DNA of 64,000 nucleotides from Marinobacter xestospongiae (lineage in GTDB: Bacteria > Pseudomonadota > Gammaproteobacteria > Pseudomonadales > Oleiphilaceae), in NCBI RefSeq assembly GCF_023156385.1, contig NZ_JAKZAK010000016.1:62001-126000 (forward strand), in the 5' to 3' direction. The stretch's first letter is position 1, and the number at the start of each line of letters is the position of its first letter. The translations under genes were made by a program, and so were the position numbers. Below the pieces are notes generated by a model. The model was not told the DNA's origin and made no database searches. It saw only the letters and a list, made by a program, of their open reading frames with translations. This document shows, piece after piece, positions 8,606 to 16,797 of the stretch.

Positions 8606-9421
8606 TCAGGCGTGGCCGGACAGCTCTGACCACAACAGGCCGACGGCCTGATGGCCCAGGATGCGGTCATTGAACACCACCTCGGCGGCGTTGTCGCCCC
8701 CGGCCATGCCCCAGCATACGTGCAGCGGCAGCAGATGCTCCTCGCGAGGGTGGCACAGGCGGGCGGCGGGGGCCTGTTGCCAGTTGAGCAGACGTTGCCG
8801 TTGCTGGTCGTGGTTCAGGTCACTGGCGCAGGTCTCGATCAGCCAGCGGTGGAAGTCGGCGATGTCGGCGTCATAATGACCATCACCTCCACCCTGTCTC
8901 AGCAGCGCCATGTTGTGGAATGACAGCCCCGAGCCAATCACCAGCAGGTTGCGCTGGCGCAGTGGTGCCAGCGCTTCGCCGAGGGCCAGGTGGGCCTGGG
9001 GGTCGAGGTCCTGATGCAGTGACAGCTGGACACAGGGTATGTTGGCGTCCGGGTACATCAGCAACAGGGGCACGAACAGGCCGTGATCGAATCCGCGCTG
9101 GTCGTCGCCGTCGGCCTCGATGCCGGCCTGCTTGAGCCGTTGCAGGATCTCCGCGGCCAGCGCCGGCTCACCAGGGGCCGGGTAACGGAGCTGGTAGGCG
9201 GCCTCCGGAAAGCCGTAGTAGTCAAACAGCAGGTCGGGTTGCGCCGCGGTGGTAACGGTTACGCGCGGTGCCTCCCAGTGGGCGCTGATCACCAGGATGG
9301 CCTCGGGCGGTGCTAGCTGCTCGGGAATCCGGGTGAGGAAGTCGGTCAGTGCCTGGTGACCGGGGTCATTCAGCAGCGGCAGCGGGCCACCACCGTGGGG
9401 CAGGTACAGAATCTGGGCCAT
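8606..9421 (-). CDS. ygiD: Class III extradiol dioxygenase, 4,5-DOPA dioxygenase-like
   Basis: This 271-residue protein carries the YgiD/DODA motifs in order: LYLPHGGGPLPLL (metal His near the N-terminus), VISAHWEAP (second His), RGFDHGLFVPLLLMYPDA (DHG motif), GSGLSFHN and HPREEHLLPLHVCWG near the C-terminus. These match the zinc/iron site of the LigB superfamily. The E. coli homologue opens DOPA at the 4,5 bond; plant relatives make betalamic acid. The natural substrate in bacteria is uncertain. It may be cotranscribed with ybaK. Upstream is the palindromic element at 9519-9784. Confidence 0.88.
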   Translation of the reverse strand: MAQILYLPHGGGPLPLLNDPGHQALTDFLTRIPEQLAPPEAILVISAHWEAPRVTVTTAAQPDLLFDYYGFPEAAYQLRYPAPGEPALAAEILQRLKQAGIEADGDDQRGFDHGLFVPLLLMYPDANIPCVQLSLHQDLDPQAHLALGEALAPLRQRNLLVIGSGLSFHNMALLRQGGGDGHYDADIADFHRWLIETCASDLNHDQQRQRLLNWQQAPAARLCHPREEHLLPLHVCWGMAGGDNAAEVVFNDRILGHQAVGLLWSELSGHA

Positions 9422-9518
9422 ACGGCGATCTCCTTGGTTACCGCGTTATCTTGCCCGGCGCCGTAATGCGGGCAAAGCGGAAGAAGCTGGCCAACTCGTT
9501 CAGAAAAACTGAAGCTTC

Positions 9519-9784
9519 AGTGTCCCGTCTGGTTAATTCGTTGACTTACTGAGCCACTGACAACCCGAAGAGCTAGGCGTGCTGGTGACGGTTTGGTGGT
9601 TCCAAATCGAGGCAGTACAACGACGCTATTCGGGTTGTCAGTGGCTCCCGAAGGGCTTGTCTCTGAGGGCTCTGAGCCTGTGTTGCCACTGTTTGATGTG
9701 GAACCACCACATCGGCACAGCGGCGCCTTGGTCAGAACCCTCAGAGACAAGCAGTAAGCTAACGAATTAACCAGACGGGACACT
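9519..9784. mobile_element. MITE-like palindromic element with 33-bp terminal inverted repeats
   Basis: The ends 9519-9551 and 9752-9784 are inverted copies of one another over 33 bases with only two mismatches. Inside are more inverted pairs: 9551-9569 with 9629-9647 (19 bases, perfect), 9655-9675 with 9732-9752 (21 bases, one mismatch) and 9594-9604 with 9699-9709 (11 bases, perfect). No transposase reading frame is present in the 266 bases. This is what a non-autonomous miniature inverted-repeat element looks like, although no clear target-site duplication is visible. Its right edge coincides with the TAG stop of pldA (9783-9785). As RNA it would fold strongly and could also end transcription of pldA. 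Confidence 0.75.
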
Positions 9785-10898
9785 AGAGCCAGTCGTGGAG
9801 CATGATCCCGACCCCCAGCCGGTGGATTCGGACGTTGTAGTCCACCAGGCTTTCACCGTAGCCGTTGTAATACTGGATATAGCCCTTGACCGACTGACCC
9901 AGGGGGAAACTGTAGCCCAGTTCCACTGAGGTGTGATTGTCCTCGGTGCGGAAGTTGTTGCGCAGCCGCAGGGACACGGTGCGGGCCTCGTCCACCTTGT
10001 AGAGCGTCCACAGGTCGCCGTAACCCAGGTAGCGGTCCAGATCCGGGTTGTTGTCGTCCGAGCGCTTCTCCGGGATGCGGTACCAGGGGTTGACCGCGAA
10101 CAGCCAGCGCCCGACGCCGTAGGTGACGGAGGCATTGATGCGGTTCCAGCTGCGGGACTGGGGTTCGGTGCGACCGTTGGATTCATGGGTGAAGCCCAGC
10201 TCCACCACATCGATACGGCCCGGGCCCAGGTCCATGCCGAGGTCGTAACGCATGAACACTTCCGGCTCGTAGTTGGTTTCCCGGAACGGCGCCGAATCGT
10301 CCTTGTTGTAGAGCTGCCAGAACGAGGTCTGGGTGTAGCCGAACCAGAGCGTGGTGCGCTTGTCGAACACGCCGCTGAGCAAGGGCACCTTGAAACTCAG
10401 CTGGAACTTGGCTTCGTGGTTTTCAACGTCGTAGTCGTAGTCGGTGAAACCCAGCGTCGGGCTGTGGGGCCTGGGGTTGGTGTCCAGGGTGTAGGTGTAG
10501 GGCAGCAGGTAGCTCTGCTTGTGGGGCAGGAAATTGCCGGCGAACGACATGAACGCCCGCTCGGTGGCGATGTGGCGACTGACCAGGGCTTCGGCCATGT
10601 CTTCCTTGTCTTCCACTTCGCCATTGGCGTCATAGGCCCGGGGTCCGATCAGCTCGGTTTTCTTTTCCGCCTGCTGGCGTTGCTCCGGGCTGGAACTGCG
10701 GTTGAGGGTTTCGGTGTCCACCGCAGCATCGAAACAGGCCAGCCGTTTGATGCCGTTCTCCAGTAACGCACACTCCTCCAGCTCGGCGGCCGGCAGGGTG
10801 TATGGATCGGTCTCCTCGGCCACCGCCGCAACACTGGTCAGTCCCAGCGTGACTGCCAGCCAGTGGGCGCCCCGCGCCCGGACCTGAGATGAGCTCAT
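9783..10898 (-). CDS. pldA: Outer-membrane phospholipase A
   Basis: A 371-residue protein with an N-terminal signal sequence (WLAVTLGLTSVAAVAEE), a 110-residue periplasmic extension rich in charged residues, and the OMPLA barrel. Catalytic features are visible: LWFGYTQTSFWQLYNK, then GFTHESNGRTEPQSRSWNR with the His-x-Ser-Asn-Gly catalytic motif. The C-terminal strand ends GVGIMLHDWL. OMPLA hydrolyses phospholipids misplaced in the outer leaflet, using calcium at a dimer interface. Its TAG stop lies at the edge of the palindromic element. The family usually ends with Phe or Trp-Leu, so the end is probably native, though the element could have supplied the stop. Confidence 0.93.
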   Translation of the reverse strand: MSSSQVRARGAHWLAVTLGLTSVAAVAEETDPYTLPAAELEECALLENGIKRLACFDAAVDTETLNRSSSPEQRQQAEKKTELIGPRAYDANGEVEDKEDMAEALVSRHIATERAFMSFAGNFLPHKQSYLLPYTYTLDTNPRPHSPTLGFTDYDYDVENHEAKFQLSFKVPLLSGVFDKRTTLWFGYTQTSFWQLYNKDDSAPFRETNYEPEVFMRYDLGMDLGPGRIDVVELGFTHESNGRTEPQSRSWNRINASVTYGVGRWLFAVNPWYRIPEKRSDDNNPDLDRYLGYGDLWTLYKVDEARTVSLRLRNNFRTEDNHTSVELGYSFPLGQSVKGYIQYYNGYGESLVDYNVRIHRLGVGIMLHDWL

Positions 10899-10954
10899 TC
10901 CTGCTTCCCCTGTGATTTGGCAGCAATGAGCCTATCACCATTCCCTGGTCAGCC

Positions 10955-12274
10955 CTATGACTGGCCGGTAATGCGGCTCCCCAGCACCGGCCAGTGTCCG
11001 TCCAGCTGCTGCTGGTCGGCGTCGTAGCGGACGATGCCACCGAAGTGGAGGAAGACCTGCTCGCTCTGGGTGGGGCGCAGGAACACCCAGTCGTCGGGCT
11101 TCAGGGTCAGGTCAGCGCTGCCATTGAGCATCTCCTGATTGGTGGAGCGCCCATACACCGGATTGATGCTGAGGCCGGCGGGGGATTCGGGAACCGCTTT
11201 CCAGTAGCCGCCGTAGATGAACACCGTTTTCTCCCGGTTGGGATTCCACCAGCTCATCAACCGGCCCAGACCCGGCGCACCGGGAATTTCGGTACGGTCG
11301 AGCACCTTCAGCACCGGGGTGGCGATGAACGCAGCCGGCACGTGGTCTGCCAGCGTTGGCAGGTCGAAGTCGGTGGGCTTCACCAGTGCCGAGCCGGCGG
11401 CGATTTCGTTGGCCACCACCTGGTCGTGGCGGTCCCGATACAGCGTGTAAGTGGTGCTGCCGCCGGTGTTGAGGGTGAGGTCGCGGATGGACCGGCCCAG
11501 GGTCCGCTCTGCCCGTGCAACGAAAGCCCGGTAGCGTTCCATGGCCTGGTCCCGCAGCCAGTCGTTGCTGCCAGGGGCCTTGGCGATGTGGGCCTCGTAG
11601 CCCATAAAACCGGAGAAGGTGAGCCAGGGGGAGGCATCGATGGTTTGCAGCATGGTTTCCAGGGTCTCCAGTGACTGGATACCGCCCCGGTGCAGGCCAA
11701 TGTCGATTTCCAGGTTCAGCCGCATGGGCTGGCTGCGCTGCTGCGCCAGCTGGTGATACTGGCCCAGACGTTCAGGGCTGTCGATCAGCCATTGCAGTTG
11801 CCGTTCCGGTTGGAAGTCGGTGGTGTCGGCGGCCAGCTGCTGGTAGAAACGCATCGCTGCCGCCACGGGCAGTGGCTTACCCAGCAACACATCGGCGGCG
11901 GGCAGATCGCGGGCGACCTGGGTCAGAAACGGCTGGTGGAACACCATCAGCCGGTTGGTGCCGGCCCGCTCCATCAGGGTGGCCAGCAGCTCCACCGACG
12001 GCAAGGATTTGGCGACGATGCGGTAGTGGTACTGATTCTTCAGGGCGGCAGTAAGGCGGTCCAGGTTGGCCAGCATTCGCTGCTGATCAACAATCAGTTG
12101 GGGCTGGAACACCCCGTTCCGGTCCGCGGCCTTGCTGAGGCTCTGGAAGTAGGCGCTATGACTGCCGCTGGCGGCGCCTGGCCGTAGCCAGCCGATCCCG
12201 GCGGCCAGGCCCACCGCGGCGCCGCCAAGCAGCAGCCGGCGGCGACTGTGGGAAAAGGCTTCGCTGTTGTGCAT
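10955..12274 (-). CDS. Tat-exported PLP enzyme of the alanine racemase/D-threonine aldolase-like fold
   Basis: This 439-residue protein begins with a twin-arginine signal (SHSRRRLLLGGAAVGLAAGI). The alanine-racemase N-terminal barrel follows: LIVDQQRMLANLDRL, then YRIVAKSLPSVELL, whose lysine is the likely PLP anchor. Other pieces are NLEIDIGLHRGGI, FSGFMGYEAH and LTLNTGGSTTYTLY. The C-terminal part (PDDWVFLRPTQSEQVFLHFG) resembles the D-serine dehydratase/D-threonine aldolase domain. The start codon overlaps the stop of the preceding FAD enzyme gene (TGATG), so the two are translationally coupled. Export of a PLP enzyme by Tat, already folded with cofactor, is consistent. The reaction is unknown. 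Confidence 0.82.
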   Translation of the reverse strand: MHNSEAFSHSRRRLLLGGAAVGLAAGIGWLRPGAASGSHSAYFQSLSKAADRNGVFQPQLIVDQQRMLANLDRLTAALKNQYHYRIVAKSLPSVELLATLMERAGTNRLMVFHQPFLTQVARDLPAADVLLGKPLPVAAAMRFYQQLAADTTDFQPERQLQWLIDSPERLGQYHQLAQQRSQPMRLNLEIDIGLHRGGIQSLETLETMLQTIDASPWLTFSGFMGYEAHIAKAPGSNDWLRDQAMERYRAFVARAERTLGRSIRDLTLNTGGSTTYTLYRDRHDQVVANEIAAGSALVKPTDFDLPTLADHVPAAFIATPVLKVLDRTEIPGAPGLGRLMSWWNPNREKTVFIYGGYWKAVPESPAGLSINPVYGRSTNQEMLNGSADLTLKPDDWVFLRPTQSEQVFLHFGGIVRYDADQQQLDGHWPVLGSRITGQS

Positions 12275-13644
12275 CAGGCAAGCAGGTCCTTGAGGTAGCG
12301 GTTGAGGAAGCGGCCGTCCGGGTCCATCTCCTGGCGCACCGCGCGGAAGTCATCCCAGTGGGGGTACAGGGTCTTGAAGTCTGCTCCGGTGAGGGTGTTG
12401 AGCTTGCCCCAGTGGGGACGTCCGCCATACTTGCGGAAGATCGGCTCCACCGCCTTGAACAGGGGCTTGTAGTCCTCCTCGAAGAAGCGGTGGACGGCGA
12501 TGGAAATGCTGTCGCGCTGGTAGAACGGACTGAGCCAGATATCGTCGCCCTTGACGAAGCGCACCTCGAACGGGAAGAACACTTCGGGGAAGTTGTTCTC
12601 CACCACCTCCTTGATCTCCATCAGTGCCTTGAGGCCGTCTTCCCGGGGCAGGTGGTATTCCATCTCATTGAAACGGACATTGCGCTCGCTGGTGTAGTTC
12701 TGCCAGGACGATGCCACCTTCACTTCTTTGTCGATGGTCTTGAGGATGCCCTGCAGCACCATGCGTCGCATGGTGTCGGACCAGCTCAGCATGTCGCGGA
12801 CGTTCTGCAGGTCGCGGGCGCCGTCGTTCTGGTCGAACTTCTCGGTGCTGGACACCGGTTCGTCGGTGAACTCCTGGGTGTCGTGCAGCCCCATACCGGC
12901 AAACGGAATGTAGAAGAACTCGAAGTTGCGGTACTTGTCGGCGGTGTCCTGGGCGTTGGCGACGATGTCTTCGATCGGCATCCATTCCGACACCCGTTTC
13001 AGCCGGTAGGGCCGGGTGTTCTGCAGGGTGACGTCGGTGACAATGCCGAGGGCGCCGAGGCCAACCCGGGCGGCATCAAACAGCTCGCGGTTGTGGTCGC
13101 GGCTGCACTGCACCTGCTCGCCACGGGCGGTGACCAGGGACAGGGCCTCGATATTGGCCGACAGGCACTGCAGTCCGGCGCCGGTGCCGTGGGTCGCGGT
13201 GGCAAGGGAGCCGGCGAGGGTCTGCTGATCAATGTCCGGCATGTTGATCAGGGCCTGGTTGCGCTCCTCCAGCGGTCCCCCCAGCTGGCCGAGACGGGTG
13301 CCGGCGGCAATGGTGGCCTGCTGGCGGGCGTCGTCGTGACTCAGTACCCCGCTCAGCCGGTTGATGGAGATCAGGGTGTCGTCTGTCGGCACCAGTGGCG
13401 AGAACGAGTGGCCCGAGCCCACCGCGCGGATGACCCCGCGGGCATCGCGAACCTGCTGTTGCAGTTCGGCGACAGTGGCCGGCGCGATGCGGGTCTGGGG
13501 GTGGCTGATCTGGGAGCCGGACCAGTTCTTCCAGGCCAGGCGCTGGCCATCCGTGCCGCTGTTGGCCAGCGCCTGCTGCACTGGCAAGGAAGTGGCCGCT
13601 GCGGCGGCCACCAGGGTTTTGAGGAATTCCCGACGATTTGCCAT
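12274..13644 (-). CDS. Tat-exported FAD-linked oxidase, D-arabinono-1,4-lactone oxidase family
   Basis: The product has 456 residues with a clear Tat signal (MANRREFLKTLVAAAAATSL). The FAD-binding PCMH domain shows VIRAVGSGHSFSPLVPTDDT and LAGSLATATHGTGAGL; the C-terminal ALO domain shows GRPHWGKLNTL and ends RFLNRYLKDLLA. ALO-family enzymes oxidise sugar lactones or alditols, passing electrons to oxygen or a cytochrome. The next upstream gene on this strand encodes a cytochrome c with a lipoprotein signal, a plausible periplasmic electron acceptor. Substrate and acceptor are inferred only. It is coupled to the downstream PLP enzyme by a one-base overlap. Confidence 0.88.
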   Translation of the reverse strand: MANRREFLKTLVAAAAATSLPVQQALANSGTDGQRLAWKNWSGSQISHPQTRIAPATVAELQQQVRDARGVIRAVGSGHSFSPLVPTDDTLISINRLSGVLSHDDARQQATIAAGTRLGQLGGPLEERNQALINMPDIDQQTLAGSLATATHGTGAGLQCLSANIEALSLVTARGEQVQCSRDHNRELFDAARVGLGALGIVTDVTLQNTRPYRLKRVSEWMPIEDIVANAQDTADKYRNFEFFYIPFAGMGLHDTQEFTDEPVSSTEKFDQNDGARDLQNVRDMLSWSDTMRRMVLQGILKTIDKEVKVASSWQNYTSERNVRFNEMEYHLPREDGLKALMEIKEVVENNFPEVFFPFEVRFVKGDDIWLSPFYQRDSISIAVHRFFEEDYKPLFKAVEPIFRKYGGRPHWGKLNTLTGADFKTLYPHWDDFRAVRQEMDPDGRFLNRYLKDLLA

Positions 13645-13689
13645 GGCGTGTGTCCTGCCTCTGGTTGTAATGGGAGTAAGGGAGCCCCC

Positions 13690-13852
13690 GATTGACTCCG
13701 AATTGCCTCTGCGCGCTCAGCGCACGCCCATCGGGGCCTTCAGAGCGATCCACACTCAGCGTTGCGACTTTTTGAAAGGCAGCCAGCCTTCCTGCAAAGC
13801 CGCGCCTTGAGTGTGAACCGCTCTGAAGGCCAGAGGTGATCCTGAGTCAATC
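13690..13852. repeat. Palindromic intergenic element (nested inverted repeats)
   Basis: Three nested inverted pairs enclose this 163-base segment: 13690-13698 with 13844-13852 (9 bases), 13735-13747 with 13819-13831 (13 bases) and 13751-13758 with 13808-13815 (8 bases), all perfect. It fills most of the gap between the cytochrome gene and the ALO-like gene. It may be a small MITE relative or a large RNA hairpin separating expression of the two genes. It shares no obvious sequence with the element at 9519-9784. Confidence 0.65.
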
Positions 13853-13861
13853 AGTTGCTCC

Positions 13862-14227
13862 TTAAGAATTGTCCGGGTAATGGGACATGAACTGGATCAG
13901 CTGCTCGAACTCAGCCGCGTTGCAATCCATGCACAGGCCGTAGGGCGGCATGCCGCCATAGCCCTCCACTACGTGGGTCAGCAGGGTGTCCATGCCCTGC
14001 TCCAGCCGCGGCTGCCAGGCGGTTTCGTCGCCCACCAGCGGTGCATCGGAGGTGCCACGGCTGTGGCAGGCCTGGCACGACCGCTGATAGATCTCCGCCA
14101 GCGCCGGGTCAGCGGGCTGGGCGGAGGCGGCGTAGGCCACCACAGTGGCCTGATCCGGGCCCTGGTCACAGCCGGCCAGCAGACCGGCGAGCGTCAGGGC
14201 AAGCAGGGAAAGGGGTGCTTTGCGCAT
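13862..14227 (-). CDS. Cytochrome c5-type lipoprotein
   Basis: A 121-residue protein from ATG 14227. The signal peptide ends with a lipobox (LAGLLAGC), so it is probably anchored in a membrane facing the periplasm. A single haem-binding motif CQACH is present, and MPPYGLCMDC supplies the methionine ligand and the extra Cys pair that marks cytochrome c5-like proteins. It lies 37 bases after fadL and before the ALO-like oxidase on the same strand, so it may accept electrons from that enzyme. An in-frame start 150 bases further upstream overlaps fadL and was not used. Confidence 0.9.
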   Translation of the reverse strand: MRKAPLSLLALTLAGLLAGCDQGPDQATVVAYAASAQPADPALAEIYQRSCQACHSRGTSDAPLVGDETAWQPRLEQGMDTLLTHVVEGYGGMPPYGLCMDCNAAEFEQLIQFMSHYPDNS

Positions 14228-14264
14228 GGTTTCTCTCGTGTTGTTGATTTGGTGACCGCGCCGG

Positions 14265-15671
14265 TCAGAAGGACCAGCGCGCACCCAACCCCAGCGAGTG
14301 GAAGGTGTAGTGGGTCTCACCCTCCAGCTGTGCCAGGTTCTGGTTCGGGTCGGTGATATCGCCCTGACGGATGTCACGGCTGCTGGTCAGTCCCAGCATG
14401 TAACCGGCGTCGATCACCAGGTCGGTACTGGGCTGGTAACTCAGACCGACAGCGAACTGGTGGTAGTCGTCCTGGCCCAGATCAACGGTGGCGTGCTGGT
14501 CGGGAATCGGTGACTGGTCCAGGGCGACGCCGCCGCGCAGGGTCAGGCTGGGGCTGAGGGCATACTCGGCAGCGATGCCGACTCGAACGGAGTCGTCCCA
14601 GTCAAAGGTCTGGTCCGCCAGCAGCGCCTGCACATTCGGGTCCTCGGCGCGGAACTTCAGGGCGTCGAACTCGCTCCAGTCGGTCCAGCTGGCATCCAGC
14701 AGCAGGGTCAGCCGGTCAAACCGGTGCTGGTAGCTGACGTTGGCGATGGCCGGCGTGGTGATGCGGGTGGTCATCGAGCCGGACACCTGGTCGAAGGTCA
14801 CCGGCATGGTGACGGTGACGTCGCCGTCGAGCTTGTGGTCGATCTTGGAGCGGTAGCCAAAGCCCAGTTGCTGACGTTCGTTGATGCGGTACAGCAGGCC
14901 CAGGTTGTAGCCCACGGAGAGCTCGTCCCCTTCCATGTCCACCCGGCCATCGAAGTCGGCGCTGCCGTCGATGGTGAGGTCCATGGCCTCGCAGCCGGCG
15001 CTGCCCATGCCGCCATCCAGGCACACCAGTCCGGGACTCAGGGCCTGCACCAGATCGGCGGTGGCCTGTTGCGCCATCACCCCGAAACCGAGGCTGAGCT
15101 GATCATTGACGCGGTAGGAAAAGGCATTGGTCAGGGTGATCGTGCCAATGGTGGATTCGATGGTCTGATACCGGGCCTTGGAGCGGTCGCCCAGATCGTT
15201 ACCGGTGTTGAACGGGGCGTTGATGCCAATGCCGTACACCAGGTCGTCGTCCAGCGGCAGGGTCAGGTACAGGGTCGGCAGTGGCTGGGTATCGCTGACC
15301 TCGACCCGGTCGCCCTGCACTGGCACCGGAGTGCCGCCATCGGCGTTGGACAGCATCACCGGGTGGCCGTCGTAGTCCAGGTTGTTGTTGAGTACGGTGA
15401 GGTTACCGGCGAGGCGGCCATTGTCGCCGCTGGTCATGGCGGCGGGGTTGTAATAGACCGCCGACGGGTCGTCGTCGATGGCGGCCATACCGTTGTAGGC
15501 GTTGCCGAGGTGACGGACGCTCTGCTCATCAACGTAGAAGCCCTGGGCCAACAGCGTGGTGCTGGCCAATTGGGCTGCGACGGCAAGGGCCAGGGCGCTG
15601 GGACGGAGTCTGGATGGGCGAACGCGGAGGCTGGCTGCGCGAAGGCGGCCGGTTTGGGTGGAGTCGATCAC
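14265..15671 (-). CDS. FadL/TodX family outer-membrane transport protein
   Basis: A 468-residue barrel protein. A long N-terminus with a hydrophobic stretch ends at TTLLA before QGFYVDEQSVRHLGNAYNG. The FadL signature segment DPSAVYYNPAAM follows, then strand-rich sequence ending LGLGARWSF with the C-terminal Phe of outer-membrane barrels. The family imports long-chain fatty acids, hydrocarbons or aromatics across the outer membrane. It is the first gene of a same-strand group with the cytochrome, the ALO-like oxidase and the PLP enzyme, which suggests uptake of a hydrophobic substrate for periplasmic oxidation; this link is inference. Confidence 0.92.
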   Translation of the reverse strand: MIDSTQTGRLRAASLRVRPSRLRPSALALAVAAQLASTTLLAQGFYVDEQSVRHLGNAYNGMAAIDDDPSAVYYNPAAMTSGDNGRLAGNLTVLNNNLDYDGHPVMLSNADGGTPVPVQGDRVEVSDTQPLPTLYLTLPLDDDLVYGIGINAPFNTGNDLGDRSKARYQTIESTIGTITLTNAFSYRVNDQLSLGFGVMAQQATADLVQALSPGLVCLDGGMGSAGCEAMDLTIDGSADFDGRVDMEGDELSVGYNLGLLYRINERQQLGFGYRSKIDHKLDGDVTVTMPVTFDQVSGSMTTRITTPAIANVSYQHRFDRLTLLLDASWTDWSEFDALKFRAEDPNVQALLADQTFDWDDSVRVGIAAEYALSPSLTLRGGVALDQSPIPDQHATVDLGQDDYHQFAVGLSYQPSTDLVIDAGYMLGLTSSRDIRQGDITDPNQNLAQLEGETHYTFHSLGLGARWSF

Positions 15672-15847
15672 TTCAATCTCCCGGGTCGTTGTTTTTATTG
15701 GCCAGAGAAAGCCTGTTGTTTTGGCGGCACGCGCACGGCGTGACCACAGCCTTGGTGGCTGAAGTAAACATGATTGTCTATCACGTTTTGGCTGTCAAGT
15801 GTCCGCGGTCGAGAGTGCCGGCCCGGTAGACCGGGCCAAAGCCGGTG

Positions 15848-16666
15848 CTACCAGTGGGCGGGATCGAGGTGGTAGAAGGCGCTCAGGCAGCGATACAGTT
15901 CCGGCTCCTCGTGGGCCAGGGCCCGGGGATGGAGAAAGAATGTCTCGCTGGTGACGGCAAAGAACTCGGCCGGTGAGGTGGCACCGTATTCGTCGATGAC
16001 GCTGTGGTGTCCGCCGCGCTGGCGACGGTGCCAGGCGTCGCTGAACACCGTTTGCCAGTGTTCCGCCAGTTCCGCGGAGGCCAGGGGCGGCGCACCGTCG
16101 GACTGGCCGTCCACCTGGTCAAGCTGGTGAGCGAACTCGTGCAGGGCGACATTGCTGTCGGCGTGTTCGTCGGCGGCCTCCCGGGCGAGAGTATCCCAGG
16201 CCAGCACCAGCCGGCCCTGTTCCCAGGATTCCCCCAGCCGCTCCTGGGCGCTGTGGCTGAGCACCTCACCGTCGTGCACCGCCTCCTGGACCCGATAGGC
16301 GCCCGGGTAGACCAGAATGGATCGCAGCCGGCGGTAGTAGGTCGGCGACAGGCCGTTCACCAGCAGGGCGCCGTGGGCGGCGATCAGGACCTTCATCGAC
16401 TCGTCGACGGTGATGCCGGCGCAACCGTAGAACTCCACCCGGTCCAGCAACAGACGCAGATGGTTATGGAGACTGGTTCGCCGGCTCTGGGGCAGGCGTC
16501 GGTAGAGGGCCATACGCTCCTCCAGCAACGCCTGCCAGGACGCCGGAAACGGCTGTCGCAGCAGGTGGTGGCGGCGCTGGCGCGGGTAGATGAACAGGCC
16601 GTAGAAAGCCGCGATGACAATCGACAACAGGACAACAGCAGAGAAGATCATGGCAGGCTGGGACAC
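15848..16666 (-). CDS. mtfA: Zinc-dependent peptidase of the MtfA (M90) family
   Basis: A 272-residue protein with the zinc-binding HEFAHQLDQVDG motif (~residue 185) and the distal glutamate region SPAEFFAVTSETFF. Unlike soluble E. coli MtfA (the Mlc titration factor), this one has an N-terminal membrane helix (MIFSAVVLLSIVIAAFYGLF) followed by basic residues, so it is probably membrane-tethered on the cytosolic side. It is divergent from the serine hydrolase gene with 131 bases between them. Role in Mlc control is known for the E. coli protein only. Confidence 0.9.
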   Translation of the reverse strand: MSQPAMIFSAVVLLSIVIAAFYGLFIYPRQRRHHLLRQPFPASWQALLEERMALYRRLPQSRRTSLHNHLRLLLDRVEFYGCAGITVDESMKVLIAAHGALLVNGLSPTYYRRLRSILVYPGAYRVQEAVHDGEVLSHSAQERLGESWEQGRLVLAWDTLAREAADEHADSNVALHEFAHQLDQVDGQSDGAPPLASAELAEHWQTVFSDAWHRRQRGGHHSVIDEYGATSPAEFFAVTSETFFLHPRALAHEEPELYRCLSAFYHLDPAHW

Positions 16667-16797
16667 GGGAAGCCTCGGTCTGTAGGGTTATGACGGCTGA
16701 CGCCAGTGGCAGTGCGGTTCGGCCAATGTGCCCGCCGCCAGCAGCTAGAATCATAGGGAATTCCGAACATTCGCTGCCAGACGCCCAAGGATCTGCC

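Noticed and set aside
9519..9784. Integron attC site
   Set aside because: The terminal repeats are long and lack the conserved attC core; there is no integrase or cassette array.
12358..13695. 445-codon plus-strand frame over the ALO-like oxidase
   Set aside because: Shadow frame; the minus-strand protein has Tat signal and flavin motifs.
14724..15743. 339-codon plus-strand frame over fadL
   Set aside because: Shadow frame with no recognisable domain; fadL is convincing.
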